From the IMG/VR virus record IMGVR_UViG_3300025070_002730, positions 1-57,735 of that record: a stretch of DNA of 57,735 bases. One strand, given 5' to 3'. Positions 45,040 through 52,245 of this stretch are shown here, piece by piece. The DNA comes from a virus. The notes under the pieces were generated by a model that did no database searches, had not been told where the DNA came from, and was given only the letters and a program-made list of their open reading frames with translations. The translations under genes and the position numbers were made by a program. Position 1 is the stretch's first letter. The number at the start of each line of letters is the position of its first letter.

Positions 45040-45888
45040 ATGAATAAACGTGTAAATTATCTAAACAACAAGGACATATTAAAGGAAATACACAAATCCA
45101 AGACTACATTCTGTAGTTATGTTGATCCTGAGTATGGCCAATATGATATAATCTTACCAGAAATTGGTAAAATTAATATTAGAACAATAGCTGAAGCAAA
45201 ACGCAATAAAGCAAAACGCTTACAGCAACAAGCCTTTGAAGCCGCTAAATTAGCAGGCAAGAGAGTAAAACTAGCAGAGTTTGAAATTGACTATCGAAAG
45301 ATAACAAAAGAAGAACTAGTATTTCGTATTATGTCATTTGACCATATTCCAGAAGAGCCTGGACGTAAGAAAAATCCTAAAACACCTGCAGACTATAGAG
45401 TAAAATTAAACTTTCCTCCCTTCCAACATTTTAAACATGATGAAGCTGGAGAACTAGTGTGTATAGGCAAAAGCCATTGGGAAGGTGGTATGGACAACGG
45501 ATACTTTAACAAATCACACGGTAAAGCAACTAATAAACTTGCTATGATGTGGATGAAACTTTGTGATCGTTATGCAACAAGAGGCAATGTACGTGGGTAC
45601 ACATACAATGACGAGATGCGTGGACAAGCAATTCTACAGTTAGCACAAATTGGTTTACAGTTTGACGAATCAAAGTCCAATAATCCTTTTGCTTATTATA
45701 CTGCGGCAGTTACAAATTCATTTGTTAGAGTTATTAATATTGAAAAACGTAATCAAAATATTAGAGATGATATATTAGAAATGAACAATATGAATCCTAG
45801 TTATACTAGACAAGCACAAGGCGAATGGGATCGTGTTAAAACACAAGATGCTAAACCACCTGTACCAAATCCTTCCAAAAACACTTGA
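45040..45888 (+). CDS. 55: Late transcription sigma factor gp55, with large internal insertion
   Basis: A 282-residue relative of T4 gp55, the sigma-like factor that directs RNA polymerase to TATAAATA late promoters. The first 15 residues (VNYLNNKDILKEI) match the T4 start NYVNNKELLQAI. The conserved core resumes near residue 160 (LCDRYATRGN, YTYNDEMRGQAILQLAQIGL, FDESKSNNPFAYYTAAVTNS, FVRVINIEKRNQ), the region that binds polymerase and the promoter. Between them lie about 135 extra residues, including a basic helix (KRNKAKRLQQQAFEAAKLAG) and a Pro-rich segment. T4 gp55 has 185 residues. A consensus sigma-70 promoter and GGAG precede it. Confidence 0.88.
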   Translation: MNKRVNYLNNKDILKEIHKSKTTFCSYVDPEYGQYDIILPEIGKINIRTIAEAKRNKAKRLQQQAFEAAKLAGKRVKLAEFEIDYRKITKEELVFRIMSFDHIPEEPGRKKNPKTPADYRVKLNFPPFQHFKHDEAGELVCIGKSHWEGGMDNGYFNKSHGKATNKLAMMWMKLCDRYATRGNVRGYTYNDEMRGQAILQLAQIGLQFDESKSNNPFAYYTAAVTNSFVRVINIEKRNQNIRDDILEMNNMNPSYTRQAQGEWDRVKTQDAKPPVPNPSKNT

Positions 45889-45913
45889 CTTATATCAAAT
45901 TATAACGTATAAT
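45885..45913 (+). promoter_or_regulatory. Sigma-70-type promoter for gp47-gp46
   Basis: TTGACT at 45885-45890 overlaps the gp55 stop codon, and TATAAT follows at 45908-45913 after 17 bases. This repeats the hexamers and spacing of the gp55 promoter. The AGAGGAG ribosome site of gp47 starts eight bases after the -10 box, so the leader is very short. Confidence 0.83.
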
Positions 45914-45932
45914 ATACAAAAGAGGAGTACGG

Positions 45933-46943
45933 ATGTTTAAAAAAGCGGCGGTGTTTACAGATATTCACCTAGGACTGAAGTCTAACAGTAGACTACATTT
46001 ACAAGATTGTGAAGACTTTGTAGATTGGTTTATTGAACAAGCAAAAGCAAACGGTTGTGAGACTGGTATTTTCTGCGGTGACTGGCATCACAATAGAAAT
46101 ACAATTAATGTACAAACACTAGACGCGACTACACGTTGCCTAGAAAAATTAGGTGCGGCTTTTGAAAAGTTTTACTTTTTTGCAGGTAATCATGACTTGT
46201 ACTACAAAGACAAACGTGATGTTTACAGTGTAGAGTTTGGCAAACATATTCCTGGTATTACATATGTAGATGAAATACTAGTTGAAGATGATGTTGCATT
46301 AGTCCCTTGGCTTGTTGGTGAAGAATGGAAAAAGATTAGCAATATTAAAACAAAATATATGTTTGGTCATTTTGAACTACCTAGTTTCTATATGAATGCA
46401 ATGGTGCAGATGCCTGATCATGGCGAACTAAAAGCTGATCATTTCAAACATCAAGAGTATGTGTTTAGTGGACACTTCCATAAACGCCAAGTACAAGGTG
46501 CAGTACATTATATAGGTAATGCTTTTCCACACAACTATGCAGATGCATGGGATGATAAACGTGGTATGATGATACTTGATAAAGAAAATAACGAAGAACC
46601 ACAATATATTGATTGGCTTGACTGTCCTAAGTATCGAACGGTTAAACTTAGTCAACTACTAGACGAAAAAGACACACTACTTAAAAACAAAATGTATCTT
46701 AGAGTAACACTTGATCTTCCAATTAGTTATGAAGAAGCAAGTTTTATAAAGGAAACATTTATTAACGAATACGATTGCAGAGAAATTACACTAATTCCTA
46801 GTCAACAAGACGAAGAAATACATACAGACATTGACATTAGTACATTTGAAAGTGTAGATGAAATTGTTACTAAAGAAATTACTGCATTGGATACAGAAAA
46901 CTACGACAAGAAGTTATTATTGGGAATCTATGACGAACTATGA
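45933..46943 (+). CDS. 47: Recombination endonuclease subunit gp47 (Mre11/SbcD-like)
   Basis: A 336-residue calcineurin-type phosphoesterase. Metal-binding motifs are in order: FTDIHLG (D10, H12), CGDWHHNRN (D50), AGNHD (N86, H87, D88), GHFE near 149 and SGHFHKR near 186. This is the Mre11 signature. Together with gp46 it forms the exonuclease complex that resects ends for recombination-dependent replication and degrades host DNA. T4 gp47 is 339 residues, so it is full length. The start is supported by AGGAG five bases upstream, and its stop overlaps the gp46 start (ATGA). Confidence 0.96.
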   Translation: MFKKAAVFTDIHLGLKSNSRLHLQDCEDFVDWFIEQAKANGCETGIFCGDWHHNRNTINVQTLDATTRCLEKLGAAFEKFYFFAGNHDLYYKDKRDVYSVEFGKHIPGITYVDEILVEDDVALVPWLVGEEWKKISNIKTKYMFGHFELPSFYMNAMVQMPDHGELKADHFKHQEYVFSGHFHKRQVQGAVHYIGNAFPHNYADAWDDKRGMMILDKENNEEPQYIDWLDCPKYRTVKLSQLLDEKDTLLKNKMYLRVTLDLPISYEEASFIKETFINEYDCREITLIPSQQDEEIHTDIDISTFESVDEIVTKEITALDTENYDKKLLLGIYDEL

Positions 46944-48715
46944 TTAAAATAAAAAGTTTAACCGTAAAGAACTTCATGAGTGTGGGCAATCAGACCCAAG
47001 CAGTTGATTTTGATAAACAACAACTAACACTTGTGCTAGGAGAAAACCTTGACCAAGGTGGCGATGATAGCGGATCACGTAATGGTACAGGTAAGACTAC
47101 TATTATAAATGCATTAAGTTATGCCTTGTACGGGCTTGCTTTAACAAATATTAAACGCAATAATTTAATTAATAAAACTAACAACAAAGGTATGTTGGTT
47201 ACACTGTCTTTTGAAAAGGACGGACAAAATTATAAGATTGAAAGAGGACGTGGTCCTAATATCTTAAAGTTCTATGTAAATGAACAAGAACAAGAGATGT
47301 TAGATGAGTCACAAGGTGATAGTCGCAAAACACAAGAAGACATTATACATCTATTGGGTATGTCGCATAATATGTTTAAGCATATTGTTGCACTAAACAC
47401 ATACACAGAACCGTTCTTAAGTATGCGAGTCAATGATCAAAAAGATATTATTGAACAGTTACTTGGTATTACAATATTATCTGAAAAAGCGGAAGTACTT
47501 AAAGAAAAAGTAAGACAAACTAAAGAAGCAATTACAGACGAAACTGCTCGTATAAATGCTATTGAATCTAGTAATACACGTATTGGTGAAACTATTCGTA
47601 GTTTGCAAACAAAACAAAGTGCATGGAATACAAAACAAAAAGAAGATATTGCTAAATTAGAACGCTCGATTGACGAATTAGAACACTTAGATGTAGATAA
47701 TGAATTAGATAAACACGAAAAACTAGCAAATTGGGCAGAACAAAATAATGCCATTTTGGCTCTTAAAAAGGAATTAAGCACATTAGAGCCAGCACTAGTA
47801 CGTGCAGACAGAAGTGTTGAAAAAGCACAAAAAGACTCTAAAAATTTAGATCAAGGCACTTGTCATACGTGTGGTCAAGAACTGCATGACGAGAAAAAAG
47901 ACGAACTACAAGGTAAAAAAGATAAAGAACTTAAAGACGCTATTGCATATCAGTCTGAAGTAAGTTCTAAAGTTACTGACGTAACAACTGCACTAGATAA
48001 TATTGGTGATATTAATGGTCAACCTACAACATTTTATGAAACACTTAAAGAAGTATATGATCATAAACAGAATGTAGCACAATTACAAGAAGCACTTGAT
48101 CGTTCTAAAACAGAAATTGATCCTTATCAAGAACAGATTGATGATTTAAATGAAACAGCAATACAAGTAATTGATTGGGATACTGTAAACAACTTAACAA
48201 GTTTAAAAGATCATCAAGACTTTATGTTAAAACTACTTACTAACAAAGATAGTTTTATTCGTAAAAAAATTATTGATCAAAACTTAGCATACCTAAACAA
48301 CAGACTTACTAACTATCTTGACAAACTAGGATTACCACATAGTGTTGTATTTCAAAATGACTTGACAGTCGAAATTACACAACTAGGACAAGATCTAGAC
48401 TTTGATAATTTAAGTAGAGGTGAGCGTAATAGACTTATACTTGGTATGAGTTTTGCATTTAGAGATGTTTGGGAAAGTTTGTATCAGAATATCAACTTAT
48501 TGTTTATTGATGAGTTAATTGATAGCGGAATGGATACTAGCGGAGTTGAAAACTCTTTAGGTATTTTGAAGAAGCTGGGTAGAGAAAGACAAAAGAATGT
48601 TTATCTTATATCCCATAAAGATGAACTAGTAGGAAGAGTAACACACGTTCTTAAGGTTATAAAGGAAAATGGCTTTACATCATATGAGAACGATGTAGAA
48701 ATACACAATGAATGA
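46940..48715 (+). CDS. 46: Recombination endonuclease subunit gp46 (Rad50/SbcC-like ATPase)
   Basis: A 591-residue SMC-like ATPase. The Walker A motif SRNGTGKTTI is at about residues 46-55, preceded by the usual LTVKNFMSVGN strand. Two coiled-coil arms (190-300 and 320-430) flank the zinc-hook CHTC near residue 307. The ABC signature NLSRGERNRL is near 490 and Walker B NLLFIDELIDSGMD near 518, followed by LISHKDE. It dimerises through the hook, and ATP-driven opening controls gp47 nuclease access. T4 gp46 is 560 residues. Coupled to gp47 by the ATGA overlap. Confidence 0.96.
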   Translation: MIKIKSLTVKNFMSVGNQTQAVDFDKQQLTLVLGENLDQGGDDSGSRNGTGKTTIINALSYALYGLALTNIKRNNLINKTNNKGMLVTLSFEKDGQNYKIERGRGPNILKFYVNEQEQEMLDESQGDSRKTQEDIIHLLGMSHNMFKHIVALNTYTEPFLSMRVNDQKDIIEQLLGITILSEKAEVLKEKVRQTKEAITDETARINAIESSNTRIGETIRSLQTKQSAWNTKQKEDIAKLERSIDELEHLDVDNELDKHEKLANWAEQNNAILALKKELSTLEPALVRADRSVEKAQKDSKNLDQGTCHTCGQELHDEKKDELQGKKDKELKDAIAYQSEVSSKVTDVTTALDNIGDINGQPTTFYETLKEVYDHKQNVAQLQEALDRSKTEIDPYQEQIDDLNETAIQVIDWDTVNNLTSLKDHQDFMLKLLTNKDSFIRKKIIDQNLAYLNNRLTNYLDKLGLPHSVVFQNDLTVEITQLGQDLDFDNLSRGERNRLILGMSFAFRDVWESLYQNINLLFIDELIDSGMDTSGVENSLGILKKLGRERQKNVYLISHKDELVGRVTHVLKVIKENGFTSYENDVEIHNE

Positions 48716-48908
48716 CGATATACATGATAAGCTAACAAAAGCATATATGTCATACTTTAAGGCAAACGAGAAATTTGAGGCTCGTAACTCTGTGCGAACG
48801 CACCGTGAAAGCAGAAAGTGGTTACGCGAAATACGTAGCCTAGCTAAACAGCGTATGGACGAGATACACAATAAGCATAATTCCAAAAAGGAAGGCCCCA
48901 AAACATAG
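48708..48908 (+). CDS. Small basic protein following gp46
   Basis: A 66-residue, strongly charged helical protein (MNDDIHDKLTKAYMSYFKAN; RTHRESRKWLREIRSLAKQR). Its ATG lies within the end of gp46 (8-base overlap), so it is translated with it. Small genes of this kind follow gp46 in several marine T4-like phages; I know no function. The amphipathic basic helix could bind nucleic acid or polymerase. The frame fills the space between gp46 and the GIY-YIG gene. Confidence 0.7.
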   Translation: MNDDIHDKLTKAYMSYFKANEKFEARNSVRTHRESRKWLREIRSLAKQRMDEIHNKHNSKKEGPKT

Positions 48909-48926
48909 GCAACGGTAAGTACCAGT

Positions 48927-49349
48927 ATGCAATGGACTTATCAAGGTAAAAAAGTGAAAGAAATGCCTGAAGGCGTTGAAGCATTTGTATACTTGATAAC
49001 AAATAAGTCTAATGGCATGAAATACGTAGGCAAGAAACTAGCAAAATTTAAGACAACTAAACCTCCGCTAAAAGGCAAAAAGAATAAAAGACGTGGAACA
49101 AAAGAAAGTGACTGGAAAACCTATTGGGGATCTAGTGATAGACTTAACGCAGACGTTGAAACATTAGGCGAAGACAACTTTACTAGAGAAATATTACATT
49201 ATTGTCCAAGCAGAGGCATTGCAAGTTACTTAGAGGCACGAGAACAATTTGAACGCAGAGTACTAGAAACTGATGATTACTATAATGGTATTATTAATGT
49301 TAGAGTTGGCGGGTCAAAGATTCTAAAAGAACACTTACAAAAAATATAG
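48927..49349 (+). CDS. GIY-YIG nuclease-like protein
   Basis: A 140-residue protein with a GIY-YIG fold signature: residues 20-37 read FVYLITN-x6-KYVGKK (VYL in place of GIY, YVG in place of YIG). A W-x-YWGSS block and FTREIL follow. The AREQFERRVLETD segment carries the Glu expected for metal binding, and the end is YYNGIINVRVGGS. T4-like phages carry similar Seg-type or free-standing homing endonucleases. No DNA-binding domain follows the nuclease fold, so it may be a small endonuclease with another role. The structured non-coding region that follows begins at its stop codon. Confidence 0.75.
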   Translation: MQWTYQGKKVKEMPEGVEAFVYLITNKSNGMKYVGKKLAKFKTTKPPLKGKKNKRRGTKESDWKTYWGSSDRLNADVETLGEDNFTREILHYCPSRGIASYLEAREQFERRVLETDDYYNGIINVRVGGSKILKEHLQKI

Positions 49350-49866
49350 GCAAGCCAATACAGCACATAAGGATAGCGGGCCAGATAGATAATTCCGCTG
49401 TGAAAGGGTGGCATGAAAACCACACACGTAACATATTGATTCATACGAACCATAACGATCAATATAGGCTAGTTGCTGTTAGTCAAGAACCACAATGTTC
49501 ATAAAAACTCTTTAGCAATAGGAACGAAGCGAGAGGTAATGTATTATAAACTGCACATTAACTTAGTTAATGTACTCTTTATGTTACATATGTCGACGTA
49601 GGTTGGGAAAGGTCAGAGCCCATTGAACAGTGAAAATACCTATTTCCGAATCTCGGCTGTGACGAACTCACATGAAGTGTCAAGATTAGATGGAACCACT
49701 AAACAGGTTCCGTCTGACTGAAACAATCTACATGAAGCAATTACAATATTACTACGTAATATTGCTTTAATTCATATCTATTAATTCTATCAACAAACGA
49801 AGTGTTATAGTTTGAGCGTAAGCGATAAACTAATTGTTACGAAGTAACAATTCTAATTGTTTTTAT
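49350..49866 (+). ncRNA. Candidate structured RNA or hairpin-rich intergenic region
   Basis: No convincing ORF lies here. At least nine base-paired elements can be read directly: 49373-49379 with 49395-49401 (one G-U), 49408-49411 with 49420-49423, 49433-49440 with 49458-49465, 49555-49562 with 49566-49573 (8 pairs, TTA loop), 49606-49612 with 49639-49647 (two-base bulge), 49658-49662 with 49668-49672, 49688-49697 with 49706-49715 (10 pairs, one G-U), 49744-49752 with 49756-49764 (9 pairs, TAC loop), and a hairpin at 49808-49832 with a GTAA tetraloop next to a tandem GA/GA step. A GNRA loop and G-A pairs point to RNA. I do not recognise a known RNA class. Confidence 0.4.
49832..49866 (+). terminator. 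Possible terminator at the end of the hairpin region
   Basis: A perfect 9-base stem (49832-49840 with 49844-49852, GAA loop) is followed about seven bases later by a run of five T. The stem is AT-rich and the gap to the T run is longer than ideal. If functional it would close transcription of the gp55-gp47-gp46-GIY-YIG unit before the minus-strand gene at 49934-50119. Confidence 0.4.
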
Positions 49867-49933
49867 AGATTATCCACATTAGTACTACTGTTAAAACTAA
49901 GAAGTAGAATATAGGTGAACACATGGCGAGTAT

Positions 49934-50119
49934 TTAGTGTAGATCAGGATCTCTTCCAAAACCCGACTTAACACTACTAACTTCAAATGATTCATATCTG
50001 AGCTGTAGATGAGGCTGTGTATCACGCATTGTTTCTATATATTGATGTACTTCGTCAATACTGTTTACAATTTCAATCTCATTATCGAGATTGTCTAGTA
50101 TTCGATATCTTGTAATCAT
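49934..50119 (-). CDS. Small hypothetical phage protein
   Basis: A 61-residue protein: MITRYRILDNLDNEIEIVNS, IDEVHQYIETM, and a C-terminus SSVKSGFGRDPDLH. The regular alternation of strands and helix gives a plausible small alpha/beta fold, and the codon use is like its neighbours. It stands alone on the minus strand between two plus-strand units. The ribosome site is weak. I know of similar short proteins in marine T4-like phages but no function. Confidence 0.6.
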   Translation of the reverse strand: MITRYRILDNLDNEIEIVNSIDEVHQYIETMRDTQPHLQLRYESFEVSSVKSGFGRDPDLH

Positions 50120-50155
50120 GTAGAGTTATTTAATAAGTATTTCTGTGTTGAAAAG

Positions 50156-50163
50156 TATAAATA
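50156..50163 (+). promoter_or_regulatory. T4-type late promoter (TATAAATA)
   Basis: AGTATAAATATAAT contains an exact TATAAATA core, 22 bases upstream of the ATG of the 257-residue gene, with CGGGAGC as ribosome site. It implies late expression of that gene, in line with a virion or head-associated product. Confidence 0.65.
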
Positions 50164-50184
50164 TAATTAATCGGGAGCTAAACT

Positions 50185-50958
50185 ATGAACGTACATGACA
50201 TTTTATCTGAATCTAAACAAGTTGACGAAGGTCCTATTAGATTTATGAAAAGAACACTAGGAAAAAACACAGCTATGGGCAAGGCCGCACAGTTAGATGT
50301 TGAACTAGATAAAGAAGTTGCAAATATTTACAAAGATTATTATGCAGTAAGTAAGCAAGACCCTAAACTACAAGGTATGACAGCTAAAGGTTTAGCTAAC
50401 TTTCTTGTTGCAAAAGGTTTTGTAAGCAAACCTAGTGCAGTAATGCAGTACATCAATCAAGAACCTAGTCTAGGTAGAAAAGCGGCTAAAGCAGGTAAAA
50501 AAGTTGCTAAAGGCGCTAAAGCGGCCGCAGGCGCGGCTAAGTCCGGAGCAAGCAAAGTAGGACAAGCGGCAAGCAAACTAAAACAAAAACTTTCTCCACA
50601 AGCATCAGGACTAACACCAGATCAACCTAATCTCCCAGGTATTGAATCTATGTATAGTGAATCAAGATTAAATGAAGTAGATGTACAATTATCAAGTGGA
50701 CAAGCTAAGAAAATTATCAAACGTTTTGTTCAACAAGGTTTTCAAAAACAACTAGGTGGTAGAGTTAATAAAAGTTCTTATGGCGATGCAGGCGCACAAG
50801 ATTCAAAAACTAGCAAGGCACAAGCAAGCACAAAGACTGCTAGTAGTAACAGTGATGCTAAAGATATGGCTACTCCAACAATGGATGTTAAGTCAGCAAT
50901 TAAATTCTTAAAGTCACAAGGTTATACTGTAACTGCACCTAAAAAAGTAAAAGCCTAG
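50185..50958 (+). CDS. Histone-like Lys/Ala-rich protein, candidate packaged internal protein
   Basis: A 257-residue basic protein. Residues 98-136 are almost entirely Lys, Ala and Gly with a little Ser (AAKAGKKVAKGAKAAAGAAK), like the tail of histone H1, and would bind DNA. The first 20 residues (MNVHDILSESKQVDEGPI) carry VDE-G at 13-16, and LNE-V appears near 164. Both resemble the L/I-x-E cleavage sites of the T4 prohead protease gp21. The C-terminal 30 residues (AIKFLKSQGYTVTAP) form a small helical domain. A late promoter precedes it. Packaging into the capsid with processing is an inference. An alternative is a DNA-condensing or anti-host protein. Confidence 0.7.
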   Translation: MNVHDILSESKQVDEGPIRFMKRTLGKNTAMGKAAQLDVELDKEVANIYKDYYAVSKQDPKLQGMTAKGLANFLVAKGFVSKPSAVMQYINQEPSLGRKAAKAGKKVAKGAKAAAGAAKSGASKVGQAASKLKQKLSPQASGLTPDQPNLPGIESMYSESRLNEVDVQLSSGQAKKIIKRFVQQGFQKQLGGRVNKSSYGDAGAQDSKTSKAQASTKTASSNSDAKDMATPTMDVKSAIKFLKSQGYTVTAPKKVKA

Positions 50959-50974
50959 TCTTACCAAAAAGGCT
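50952..50974. terminator. Weak hairpin between convergent genes
   Basis: AGCCT (50952-50956) can pair with AGGCT (50970-50974) across the stops of two convergent genes that are only two bases apart. On the minus strand the hairpin is followed by TTTTACTTTTTT. The stem has just five pairs, so this is a weak candidate. Confidence 0.3.
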
Positions 50975-51176
50975 GTCCAATTTCTTTGGCAGTATCTAAA
51001 TTCTCTTTAATGATATCATTTAAGATTAGGGTATCCTCACGACATAGTAAGTATGCGTCATTAAGTTGAATACCACCACGGAACCACCAAACTAGTTTCA
51101 TAACACTATGTTTGATTTCTTTTACCTCGTTTTCGAGGACCTTAACCTCGCTTAGGATTTTGTCGAGGCTCCACGT
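50961..51176 (-). CDS. Small protein downstream of gp26, non-ATG start
   Basis: An open frame of about 72 codons directly follows the gp26-like gene. The translation (SLDKILSEVKVLENEVKEIK, then MKLVWWFRGGIQLNDAYLLC, ending AKEIGQPFW) looks like real protein: an amphipathic helix, then a WWFRGG segment. There is no ATG at its head. AAGGA is followed five bases later by ACG at 51176-51174, a rare start codon, and an in-frame ATG at 51101 would give only 46 residues. An upstream in-frame TAA limits other choices. In T4-like phages a small baseplate-hub assembly gene often accompanies gp26, so a hub assembly role is possible. Confidence 0.5.
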   Translation of the reverse strand, partial: TWSLDKILSEVKVLENEVKEIKHSVMKLVWWFRGGIQLNDAYLLCREDTLILNDIIKENLDTAKEIGQPFW

Positions 51177-51184
51177 TAAGATCC

Positions 51185-52171
51185 TTAGCCGAAAAAATTA
51201 CTCTGATCGAATGTAATTGGTATTTCGTAGGTCTTACTAGCACCTGCTTCAATTTCTTCAGGAGTTGCTTCTACTACTAACGGCTTTTGCTCAAATCGTT
51301 CTTTTTGAGATTTGATATAATCAGCAATTTGATTATATGTTTTTGCTTCAGCACCTTCTAAAAATTCTTTTAGATACTTTGGATTAGTAACAGCTTCTTC
51401 TGCACCATCAGGTTGAATAGCAACTACATTAGCAACAACTGCATTAATATTAATATCAGTTAACTTTGCAAAACTTTTTTGAAAACGTTCTAGTTTGACA
51501 GTTTCATCAATGCTGTCATCGTTAACTGTAGTAAAAATACGCTGTTCCTCAAATGCTTTAATAGCTTGTTGAGTAACCATTCTGTAACTAGCTGGTTTTA
51601 TTTGAACTCTAAAGCCATCAATTTGAAATGTATCAGTGTATTCTGTATTAGTTAAGTTGTCGTAAATTGTTTGCAAATCTAATTGAAAGTCTTTAGTTAA
51701 GTTAGTTCCTGGAACAGTAGAAGACATATCAATCTTCTCTCCAAAACTAGCCATTCTAATAGCAACTAAAATTGCATCTAAGTCAATACTAGGAGTGTGC
51801 CAAGCGTCTTTAATGTTTGGCATACAACTTTGAATAACATCAACAGTTGCTTGACCGTTTAATAATGCATCTGGTGTTTTAAACGTAATCTCATCTTTGG
51901 CAGTCATTGCATATACAGGATATTCACCTGTTTCTGTTTTCTGCAATGCATTCTGCGGCCAGTATTGCCCTTCACTAGGTAACTTTACATAAATCTTAGG
52001 TTGTCTTAAATGTTTTATTAATGGGTTACCAGCCGGCTGTTGTACCGGTACTGGTTGAGCTTGCATCGGCGGCATCGGCGGTTGTGCCGGATTTTTTGCT
52101 GACGGTTGCTGAGGCATACCCATCTGCATGCCTTGATTTCCCATGTTTGGTGGGACATTATTATCTACCAT
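51185..52171 (-). CDS. 26: gp26-like baseplate hub assembly protein
   Basis: A 328-residue protein of the T4 baseplate (gp26) family. After a Gln/Pro/Met-rich N-terminal 50 residues comes the core IYVKLPSEGQYWP, then EYPVYAMTAKDEITF, TPDALLNGQATVDVIQSCMP and IDLDAILVAIRMASFG. These are typical of this family, which acts in hub assembly and resembles tape-measure chaperones of other tailed phages. T4 gp26 is 208 residues; the extra length is in the N- and C-termini. It lies divergent from the tape-measure-like gene. A late promoter is 40 bases upstream and GGAG precedes the start. Confidence 0.8.
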   Translation of the reverse strand: MVDNNVPPNMGNQGMQMGMPQQPSAKNPAQPPMPPMQAQPVPVQQPAGNPLIKHLRQPKIYVKLPSEGQYWPQNALQKTETGEYPVYAMTAKDEITFKTPDALLNGQATVDVIQSCMPNIKDAWHTPSIDLDAILVAIRMASFGEKIDMSSTVPGTNLTKDFQLDLQTIYDNLTNTEYTDTFQIDGFRVQIKPASYRMVTQQAIKAFEEQRIFTTVNDDSIDETVKLERFQKSFAKLTDININAVVANVVAIQPDGAEEAVTNPKYLKEFLEGAEAKTYNQIADYIKSQKERFEQKPLVVEATPEEIEAGASKTYEIPITFDQSNFFG

Positions 52172-52210
52172 GTTTATATCTCCTGCTAAATACTATTGTA
52201 ATAGCATACA

Positions 52211-52218
52211 TATTTATA
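52211..52218 (-). promoter_or_regulatory. T4-type late promoter (TATAAATA) for gp26
   Basis: In the 74-base divergent gap the minus strand reads GCTATAAATATG, an exact TATAAATA core, followed 40 bases later by ATG 52171 with a GGAGA ribosome site. Nothing equally clear serves the plus-strand tape-measure gene, although an AT-rich TATATATAAT lies just before it. Confidence 0.65.
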
Positions 52219-52245
52219 GCTATATATAATGTGAGTACTTAATAA

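Noticed and set aside
49350-49933. Group I intron
   Set aside because: The neighbouring GIY-YIG gene suggested it, but I could not find convincing conserved P7/P3 core sequences, and there are no flanking exon halves of one gene.
49350-49933. tRNA genes or tmRNA
   Set aside because: No cloverleaf with a T-arm GGTTCRA and CCA-like end could be assembled from the stems seen.
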